A stretch of 64,000 bases of DNA from Cotesia glomerata (lineage: Eukaryota > Arthropoda > Insecta > Hymenoptera > Braconidae): the NCBI RefSeq assembly GCF_020080835.1, contig NC_058167.1:6802459-6866458 (forward strand). Reading direction: 5' to 3'. The position numbers and the translations under genes were made by a program. Of this stretch, positions 55,881 through 64,000 are shown one piece after another. Under the pieces are notes generated by a model. The model had not been told where the DNA came from and did no database searches. It worked only from the letters and a program-made list of their open reading frames with translations. Position 1 is the first letter of the stretch. The number at the start of each line of letters is the position of its first letter.

Positions 55881-58144
55881 TCAAGTGAGAGACAATAAAT
55901 CTGATATAGCTTTTTGTCGTAAATTATACAATTTCTTCACCCATTTGTCAAAATGTACTGTTTGATCCATTAAAATCTATAACAAAGAAAACATTGTTAT
56001 TAATATTAAAAAAACTTTTAGATCCCCTGCATTGAAATTATGAATTTTTATGACTATTTATCTGAATAATACATGAAAATTAGTTGATCTCTTCAATAAA
56101 TTTTATTTAAAATTCAGCTGACCGTAATCAATTGCCAGTTTAAAATTCATAAAAAAATTTGCAATTTTCTTTTCAGTTGGATAATTTTAGAAAGAGATAA
56201 TTATAGATCAATGTGGATTAGAAATCAAAAACTGATTGGTTAATATCGGAAATAAAATGAATGATTGGTCTTAAATTGTCTGATTTTAACTTATTATAGA
56301 CGTTAATACTCAAGTTCTATGCAGGAAATTATAAACAATTAACAGAATATCATTTTTGTATAATTATATGCTTACCGAGCTATGAAATATACTTTCGGAG
56401 ACAACTGAAGGATTAGATACTATTGGTACTTTAACATTGTCACCTGTGAGATCAATTACATGATTTTTAATTAATTTTTTTTCTTTTACTTGGGCGTTGG
56501 AAGTAAATTTTTTCGGTACAAAACTGTCAGCATTGATTTCTTCTAATATAGATTCCTTAATCCGTGGTTCGATTGTAAATTCATCTGTAAAGGAAAATCA
56601 AACATCAATAACATACTCTTCACATATTTTAGAATGAAAAAATTAGTAGTAGGCGAGTATGGCATGAAAGTAAATTGATGAATATAAAATAAAAGTCATA
56701 TGGTTCTCAATATAACGTCACATTGCAATAGCAAATATGACGACAATTTATATTAATTTCTTCTTATGTTCATTATAATGTAATGTTATCTTAAAATAAT
56801 TTTCAATGTTTAATACTGATAATGCGCTTTAACATCAACTGGTTATAAATTAATAGCTATATACTAAAAAGGAATGCATTCTATTATGAATCGAGTGACT
56901 TTACTTTTGTTGATTTAAAAAAATTTTGAATATTTAATAAAAAGACCGGCACTGCAGGAAAAATTGATTCATTCATGCAATGGAATTCCTGATATCATAA
57001 AACTTCAATGTATGATCGCAATTTTTTAATTAAACATTCTTATCTTAAAAAGTGAATTAGTAATTTATGTGAAATATTTTCTTATTTTAAGTGCTGTTAG
57101 ATATGAATGAAAAATATATTGTGAAAAAGAATTTATATATTTTTTTCAATGATTAAATTCCCTTATCTAATTCTCAATGTAGTTCAATCTTTTTCTACTT
57201 TTTGTGATAATATGCTATTGACAAAATTACAAAAAAATATTGGTTAAAATGTTATTGCTTATGAACTACTTTCAATCAAATGACTATGTGATCAAATCCA
57301 CAATTAAATTGCCAGTTTTACAATTTGAAAATGTTCTGGCACGTCAAGTAATTTTAAGAGTTTCTAAAGTGTATTTAAGAACTATAAAAGTAACTTTTTT
57401 GATAATATGGAAAAAATATAACCATTATATCTTTATCTTTGACTTAAGTCAAAAATGTAGTATGATTAAAAAAACATAAGTGATGTTGAGATGTCAACAT
57501 GAAGAAAAAGAAGAATTTTCTAACAATATCAAATAGTTTCAATTTTTGTTTAAAAAATCATTCAACTACAATGGAAACCTAGACGAATGAAGTCCTATTG
57601 TATAATAGTTAGTTTAAAAAATAATAAAGTGAATAAATAAGGATTCATCCTGTAAAAAAATTAAAAAATATAAAGTTATATCTACCTTTAATTGGAATGT
57701 TAACAGATTTTTCTAATGGAATTTTAATATTAGAATGAACGCTACTTGAGCGACTTGTTGACTTTTCCCGAGATGGTGATCGTATCTTTCTACTATTTGA
57801 TCGCACAGGTGATATCGACTTGGATCTTCGTCGATCTTTATATCTCCGTTTGTCTTTACTTTTAGAACTTCCTGGAGAAGATCTGTAACTACTTTTAGGT
57901 CGAGGATCGTCACGGCTTCTTGAGCGAGATCTATATCGACGTCGAGATTTAGAATATTTTGAAGATCGTTTATGATTTGAAGAGCTGTTAGATGAATCTG
58001 AACTGCTCGATCTAAAATTGAATAAAATAATTAGTAAATATAATTCATGAAAAAAATTATAAATTAAATAAAGTCTAACCTGGATCGTCGATAATGCTTT
58101 TTTCGGTATTTATTACTTCGGTCTGAATCTGAGTCACTTGGCAT
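55881..58144 (-). CDS. Rsrc1: RSRC1/SRrp53-like arginine/serine-rich protein
   Basis: Four exons on the minus strand (58144-58080, 58011-57686, 56584-56376, 55976-55881) give 231 residues. The N-terminal half is dense in Ser-Arg and Ser-Lys pairs with MPSDSDSDRS at the start. The C-terminal half has ADSFVPKKF and KWVKKLYNLRQKAI, which resemble SDSFVQQTF and KWFKRLIALRQERL of vertebrate RSRC1. That family acts in pre-mRNA splicing, in the nucleus. It is shorter than the vertebrate protein (334), mainly in the RS and coiled middle parts. Intron 2 is 1.1 kb. The RS region alone would be uninformative; the assignment rests on the two C-terminal blocks. Confidence 0.7.
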
Positions 58145-58495
58145 TGTTGTTTATATTATGTTAATAAAAATATTGAAAATTAATGAAAAAAATTATATTA
58201 TTTTGCAGCGGATTAAAACTGGGAATTTTCTCTTGAAGAATAAATTTTTATGTATTGATATTATTTATATAAATGTATAAATTTTTAGTTAACATTTTAC
58301 ACAAACTTCCAAATTTTATGGTAACAATAACCACACTTAATATTTTTAAAGTAAATATCGAGTGAAAAATAAATCATCAAAAAAAGTGATTTCAAATGCA
58401 AACAGATGTCGCCACATACATGGAGCAAAACCGGGTTAGTACTGCTTTGAGAATTTTATATTGAGGACGGAGAGGTAGTACATAGATAAATACAT

Positions 58496-59018
58496 ATCCG
58501 AACAAAAACAGTTCACTGTAAAAAAATCGCGCCAAGTCCACGTTCATAAGACTATTAAGAAAAACAAAATTTTTTTTTCTTTACAAAAAGATATAAAATA
58601 GAAAAATTAAAAAATCCAAGTAACCGATATGATTGTATATGATTTTCGGAAATTAAAAAAAATTTTATTGTAAATTTAAAAATTAAGAAAAAAATTTTGG
58701 AACGTATTTAGTGTGCGTGGTTGCAAAATATTTTACTTTTCATGAAATTCGTAAAATCTATTTACTAGGACTTTAAAAAAATTGAAATACACAATGACGC
58801 ACACCAAGTACGTTCCAAAATTTTTTTCTTAATTTTTAAATTTACAACAAAATTTTTTTTAACTTCCGAAAATCATATACAATCATATCGGTTACTTGGA
58901 TTTTTAATTTTTCTATTTTATATCTTTTTGTAAAGAAAAAAAAATTTTGTTTTTCTTAATAGTCTTATGAACGTGGACTTGGCGCGATTTTTTTACAGTG
59001 AACTGTTTTTGTTCGGAT
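58496..59018. mobile_element. 523-bp foldback MITE
   Basis: ATCCGAACAAAAACAGTTCA at the left end matches the inverted right end exactly; the arms extend about 230 bp with only a few mismatches, through GCGCCAAGTCCACGTTCATA, around a ~60-bp loop (58,718-58,780). High arm identity suggests recent origin. No coding capacity. Target duplication not resolved. Confidence 0.9.
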
Positions 59019-60264
59019 TTCAGTATTTTTGTACTTATAATAAAAATTTGCCATTGGTACCAACTTAAATCTCAAGTTGGCTGCATTTTTTATAGCAAAC
59101 TATCCCCTTGAAGCTACAGTTTATGTAAAAATAATTGTAGCGCACCCTGGCGGGTGTAGATGCAAGCTGTGAAATTTATTTTTTTAACTGTAGTTTCCCA
59201 TCTATTGGACTATTACCATGCATTCTCGAATTACTTAGTCTGTGGCATGTCACTTTTTACATCGAAAAAAAGTCAGGATCGAAATTTTTGAGCTTGCTAT
59301 AGTTTGTGCTGATAAAATTTAATAATTTCAAGTAGATTAATTGTTATAATTGAATATAATTAATTGATATCAGTAAAATAAAGTATGAATTACTGTTATA
59401 ATATAAAATTTAGGAACAAGAAGTACCGTAGAATTAAATAAAATTTTGCAACCTCGAAATACCGTTCTGCTTACAGTAAACACACTCGGTAGTCTGGCGC
59501 TCCGTTTACAACGGATTTGAACGTAACTTGGCGCCAGATTCTACCGAATCTGTGGATACATATTGTGCTAATACCTTCTATGTTTTGTCTCGCTTTTATT
59601 TATAGACGAATTTATTTTATAGTCTGAGCGTGGTAACTAAGTAGGGTAGGCAGAGTAAAGTTGTCCTAAGCAGAGAATGGTCTTAAATTTTGTAAAGGGA
59701 GTAAGGAAATTATAGATTAAATAACGATAGTGGAAAGACCACAATTTTGTTGAAACGATTATTTTCAAGAGTATTCTCTCCATATTTGGAACCCTCGAAA
59801 TGTGTCAGAGATTCTAATCGCACACTGTAAGCTCTAAAGAAAAAGAAAGCCCAATCACACTTTTAAATCCAAAGATTTTAGTATTACATTCTATAGTATG
59901 AAAATAGGAAGCAAAAAAAATGAAACGGATCCCCGCTATCCCATATCCCATGTGTATACATGTATTGATGACGACAATTTATATGAAAATGTAAATGATA
60001 CTAAAATCAGCAGACATCTGGCAATTTTTTGAATTTTTATAGCAAATCAATTATTTTAAAAAAACATTTCTAAAAATTTGCATTATGATAAAAACATCGA
60101 ATTGAGTTTATAGGTAAGTCGTGACTTTTAAAATCATGTGGTAACGTATCTTTAATTAATTCTTACATTTTAACTGATAAACTGTATACGGCTTTGATAA
60201 TGTCTTGCCAATAGTAATGATGTCTTGCCAAATCTTGATTTTTTCAATCTGCTTTGGAAAGACA
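59019..60264. other. Intergenic, no gene seen
   Basis: Mixed A/T-rich DNA with some GC-balanced stretches (59,140-59,170; 59,480-59,560). No coding or structured feature is supported. Confidence 0.5.
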
Positions 60265-60619
60265 CCCGTGCAAAAAAAATTCTGATTCAAAATGAATTTA
60301 AGATTGAAATATGAATTAGTTTTGAGATCAATCCAAATTTGAAATTGATTTGTAGATCAAAATTAACACGCTTGTAGAACTTTCGATCCTGCTTCAGAAT
60401 TTTTCTAAAGACATAAGAATATTTAGGATAAATTTTATACATAAAATATTCTTAAGTCTTTCTTAAAATTCTGAAGTAAGATTGAAAGTTCTACAGGCGT
60501 GCTAATTTCTGTCTACAAATCAATTTCAAATTTGGATTGATCTCAAAACTAATTCATATTTGTGTCAAAATATGAATTTCAATCTTAAATTCATTTTGAA
60601 TCAGAATTTTTTGCACGGG
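60265..60619. mobile_element. 355-bp foldback MITE
   Basis: CCCGTGCAAAAAA at the left and its complement at the right enclose ~160-bp arms (TTCTGATTCAAAATGAATTT and inverse) that meet at a short A/T centre near 60,440. Arms are >85% complementary by eye. No target duplication identified. Confidence 0.88.
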
Positions 60620-60889
60620 CAGTACTTTTTATTTTCTCTAGACATTCAGTTTTCGCAAAAATTAAAGAACCAAAAAAAAAATTTCATTATTTTTCGCATC
60701 GAAATATGATAAAAGAACTTTAAAGTTTCAAGAATCTAGTTTTGAAATTTTTTGAATAAAAAATTTTCAAAAGTTATACTTCTCACGCATCCGAAAGAAA
60801 AAAATTAGGAAAACGGTTGACCCTAAAGGTCATCCCTGCAACTTTCCGCTAATTCCATACCTATATAGGCGCTCAAAATTTCACTTATT

Positions 60890-60983
60890 AGCTCTTCGAG
60901 CTCAAAAATATAATTTTCGTGTCATTTTGAGCTCTCCGAGCTCAAAGAGATGTTCTATGCTTTTGAGCTCGAAGAGCTCAAAA
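60890..60983. repeat. GAGCTC-centred palindrome cluster
   Basis: Three near-copies of TTTGAGCTC-(T/G)(C/A)-GAGCTCAAA style palindromes (AGCTCTTCGAGCTCAAA, TTTGAGCTCTCCGAGCTCAAA-type, TTTGAGCTCGAAGAGCTCAAA) within 94 bp. Function unknown. Confidence 0.8.
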
Positions 60984-61003
60984 GTCTGATTAGAGGTTTA
61001 ATA

Positions 61004-61187
61004 AATAGTATATTACACACCTAGGGAAGTAAAGTAAGAAATGTCTCAGATCACATGTAATCTGAGGCTTTCTTATTTACTTCCCGTGGAGTGTATACTA
61101 TTTTTTTGCTCGACGAAGGCAGAAAGGGGCACCTTCGTTTAGCGCAGCGGGCCGAAAGTTGACGCTTTCTGCCCGTCGAGCAAAAAA
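61004..61187. repeat. Two adjoining hairpins, MITE-like
   Basis: Hairpin one (61,004-61,102) pairs GGGAAGTAAAGTAAGAAA and TCTCAGAT with their near complements. Hairpin two (61,102-61,187) pairs TTTTTTGCTCGACG...GGCAGAAA with TTTCTGCC...CGTCGAGCAAAAAA around a GC-rich 37-bp loop. The two abut, sharing the T-run. Confidence 0.85.
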
Positions 61188-61332
61188 CACTATTTTTTTA
61201 GTAGATTTTATAAAAATCTAACTATTGCAGCCGTCTTCATGGCGCAACTTTGAAAAAATTTAGTCGTTTTCTGACTCAGTTTGTTGAGCTGAGTCAGAAA
61301 ATGTATGTAGTTCAAAAGTTTATATATGTATG

Positions 61333-61335
<3 letters not shown>

Positions 61336-61371
<36 letters not shown>
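61336..61371. repeat. (TA)n microsatellite
   Basis: About 17 uninterrupted TA units directly before the GGGGCATTTCACGCC block. Confidence 0.95.
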
Positions 61372-61373
<2 letters not shown>

Positions 61374-61870
61374 GGCATTTCACGCCAAATCGGATAGCAT
61401 TCTGCCTTTGCATCTGCGATTTTTTTGAAAATTTTTTATGTTATAGTACCCATTGAAAAAGACCTCCATGATTTTTTTCAATTTTTTTTGCCCAGCCGTT
61501 TTCGAGGTATCAATTTTTGAAAAAAATCGCTTTTCTTTTTTTCAAATGTCTGTAACTTTGCGAAAAATGGGCCAATCGGGACGTTTTTTTTTTTGAAAAT
61601 TTTTGTTTTTAAACACACTTTTAGGATATAAAATCAAAAAACATTTTTAAACTGTATTTCTATAAGATTTTCAAGTTTTGACTTTAAAATGTTGATTTCC
61701 AAAAAACACGTACTGATCGATTTTCTTGAAAATTTTTTCTAAAAAACTGTCAATTATCCCCCAACTTTTAAGCCTAGTCCCTTAATGGGCAATCGATGGG
61801 ATCCATTTTTTTCCGATTTTTCAAAATTTCAAATTTCAACTTTTTGTAATAAAAAATTTCTAAAAAAATT
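61372..61870. repeat. Dispersed repeat block, possibly end of a transposon
   Basis: Begins GGGGCATTTCACGCCAAATC and has the homopolymer-rich, evenly mixed look of a dispersed insect repeat (CAGCCGTTTTCGAGGTATCA, GGGCCAATCGGGACG). Two internal parts repeat the theme of TTTTTGAAAAATTTT. It lies 440 bp upstream of the stop-containing gene and could be the terminal region of the same element. Confidence 0.35.
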
Positions 61871-62313
61871 CTATGCTCAGGATTTACCATAAATAACTTA
61901 CTGACACAGTTTTCATCATAATTATTAAATTTTATTTACACCAAACGATTATTATTATTTCACATTTATTTCCTTACACGTTTAAATATTTTATAAATAC
62001 GAGATTCACTGGATGATGAAAATTCTTCACATCTTACATAGTAAATTTGTTTATTTTTGTGATTGTAAAGCCTCCGTTACTTGAAACTGATTCCAACTGT
62101 TCACTACAGTCGGTAAGGAAGACTGTAGTAGATTATTTTTTGGTTAAGTATTTCTCTTGTTTACATTTTGATTTCAAAACAAGAGTAAGGGTATTGTTGT
62201 TAATCACATTTTCTTAGTGTCTTTTCTCCACAATCTGTACTAATTTTTCGCAAGAAATATAAGTGTATAAAGTTTATTGTAAATAAGCAAACAATGTTGT
62301 GAATATTTACGCT

Positions 62314-64000
62314 ATGGAAAATTTTGGAAAATATAATTTGTGCTGTAATCCTCTACAATTGGAAGATCATAGAGTGAAAAATGGTCTTCGACGAGCTTCT
62401 GTGACTCAACAAGCTGCATATAATTTAAGTACTAATAACTATCTCTGTACATCGTGCAGAAAAGCATTAAGTTTACAAAGTACTGCGTCTAGTCCTGTTG
62501 CTGAGATTAACACTCATGTTGAAGAGCAATTGGAAGATAATCGTACTGGAAGTACTCTTTCATCAATTTCAAACATTTCATCAGGTAAGTTTAGCCAAAT
62601 TTTATGGCCTGATGTTATTTTTGTGGTACAAAAAGTTTATCATTTCAAAATAATAATTCAATCTTTTCACTTTTTAGGGTTAGAAGATTTTAGTGAAGAA
62701 CTGACAGCACAAACCAGTAGTTTATCTGGATTAAGTTTAGGAACAGTATTGCCAATGGTCAATGATGCATTTGCTTTACTAAATCAATCACCTATTATAA
62801 AAAAACATGTCGATAATCAAACGTATTTAGAAAAAAAAGTCAAAAAAGTATATGAAAAATTGAATACCTCTTAAGGAGTAACAAAACTTTCTGATGATGA
62901 AATCAACTCTCAAAATTTCTTAGAATTGCTCGATAAATTAAAAAATAAATTCAACGATAGTAATACGCAACGATGTGAAAAAATTCAAATTCTTACTCTT
63001 TTACCTGAATCATGGGGATTATCTCGAGTATGTGAAGTAATGGGTTGTACAATATACATGGCGTCAATTGCAAAATCTCTTCGAGATAAAAAAGGGATTC
63101 TTTCAACTCCAAATGCCAAATTAGGTTAGAATCTTTTCAAAATCATATTTAAATCAATAATGTCTATTAATGTTTTTAGTGATAATAAATTCAATTTATT
63201 TACATTTTAGGTCGACATCTATTGAATGACATTAAATCTAAGATTTTAAAATTTTATGTTAGTGATGAAATTAGTGTAAATATGCCAGGGATGAAAGATT
63301 ATCTTTCTATTAGAAATGATGACGGAAAACGTGAGCATGTCCAGAAACGTCTCATTCTCTCGAACTTAAAAGAGTTATATGAACTTTTCAAGGAACGTCA
63401 TCCAGATTGCCGGGTTGGTTTTTCAAAATTTGCATCATTGCGTCCTCAACATTGCGTGCTTGCTGGTTCGAGTGGAACTCACACTATTTGTGTGTGTTCT
63501 ATACACCAAAATGTCAAGCTTATGATGTTAGGTAAGTGATACACTAGAAAAGTCTTTTTCCAAATCATTCATGGTCTCGTTTATTACAGGGTGTAACTTG
63601 GCAGCACTTATTGAACAATTAGCAACACCATTACTGACGTATAGTGACTGCCTGAAGATAATCATATGTTAAAACCCTACCTCTGATTGTTTCTTTTACA
63701 ACTGTGACAAGTGTCCAGGAATACAAACTTTGAAAGACTTACTATTAAATGTACTAAAAGAAAATGGGATTGATGAAATTACTTATGACTATTGGATTTC
63801 AAATCCCCGTACGAGCTTAGAGACATTCGTGAAAACTTCATCAGATTTTGTAGACAGTTTTTGTGAGAATATCACAAGTCTTCTTTCTCATAATTATATT
63901 GCTAAAGAGCAAGCGAGTTATTTGAGGTCGTTGAAAGAATCATTGAAGGAGAATAAATTTATTGTTATCTGTGATTTTGCGGAAAATTATGCTTTTGTTA
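62314..64000 (+). pseudogene. Stop-containing member of an uncharacterised TE-like family
   Basis: Exons with GT-AG introns: 62314-62584, 62678-63124, 63211-63531, 63590 onward past the window edge. In-frame TAA codons lie at 62,872-62,874 and 63,668-63,670; coding continues in the same frame after each, so the gene is broken. Cys pairs near the start (CCNP, CTSC) look like a small zinc finger. The most distinctive block is KRLILSNLKELYELFKE, GFSKFASLRPQHCVLAGSSG, THTICVCSIHQNVKLM, followed by paired cysteines (CDKC) and CDFAENYAFV. I recall this combination from multi-copy uncharacterised proteins of aphids and hydra. No function can be named. ATG 62,314 is the first long-frame ATG; a tiny ATG-TTG-TGA precedes it. 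Confidence 0.6.

Noticed and set aside
57240..57479. 79-codon plus-strand frame
   Set aside because: Lies in RSRC1 intron 2, antisense, with no recognisable motif.

Overview
The window is an AT-rich animal nuclear segment. Spliced genes with GT-AG introns, insect-type orthologs (dock, drongo/AGFG, TFIIA-L, ATP synthase gamma) and abundant inverted-repeat transposons point to an insect. The protein flavour and the retroelement type suggest a hymenopteran, possibly a parasitoid wasp, but the species cannot be fixed from this sequence and that lineage call is inference.

Layout. 1-1,556: end of an unrecognised acidic/arginine-rich gene with an in-frame TGA. 2.5-3.4 kb: decayed pogo-like element. 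3.97-8.1 kb: divergent pair mRpL30 (-) and NUBPL (+), followed by ATP synthase gamma (+, 9.0-10.0 kb), so three nuclear genes for mitochondrial proteins sit side by side. 12.4-14.8 kb: TFIIA large subunit (-). 15.9-19.5 kb: dock/Nck adaptor (+), with two alternative first coding exons and a foldback transposon in its last intron. 20.5-23.25 kb: AGFG/drongo ArfGAP (-). 23.25-26.5 kb: non-coding. 26.5-52.3 kb: one nested transposon stack. 52.5-54.95 kb: ITM2 BRICHOS protein (+). 55.9-58.1 kb: RSRC1-like SR protein (-). 58.5-61.9 kb: inverted-repeat elements and dispersed repeats. 62.3 kb to the end: a stop-containing multi-exon gene of a widespread but uncharacterised, probably transposon-associated family.

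The nested stack. A foldback-type element, almost entirely long inverted arms built of ~178-bp tandem units, lies about 210 bp upstream of the ITM2 start codon. Its right arm took a tRNA-derived SINE, a 5'-truncated LINE, and a 22,039-bp Ty3/gypsy-type LTR retroelement (LTRs 28,049-28,767 and 49,284-50,087; perfect 5-bp target duplication TGCCG). That retroelement was itself hit by a 4.4-kb R1-like LINE in gag and by a 676-bp TA-flanked MITE. In element orientation (minus strand) it carries gag, pol, an ankyrin-repeat gene, a 3.5-kb unexplained spacer, a chuvirus/class III-like glycoprotein gene, and remnants of a second, gypsy/errantivirus-type envelope gene. Pol holds a ~370-residue insertion between RNase H and integrase with an AT-hook and a macro-domain-like segment. 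This combination is the most unusual thing in the window. Several genes are broken (stops, frameshifts), so this copy is not intact, although the LTRs remain very similar.
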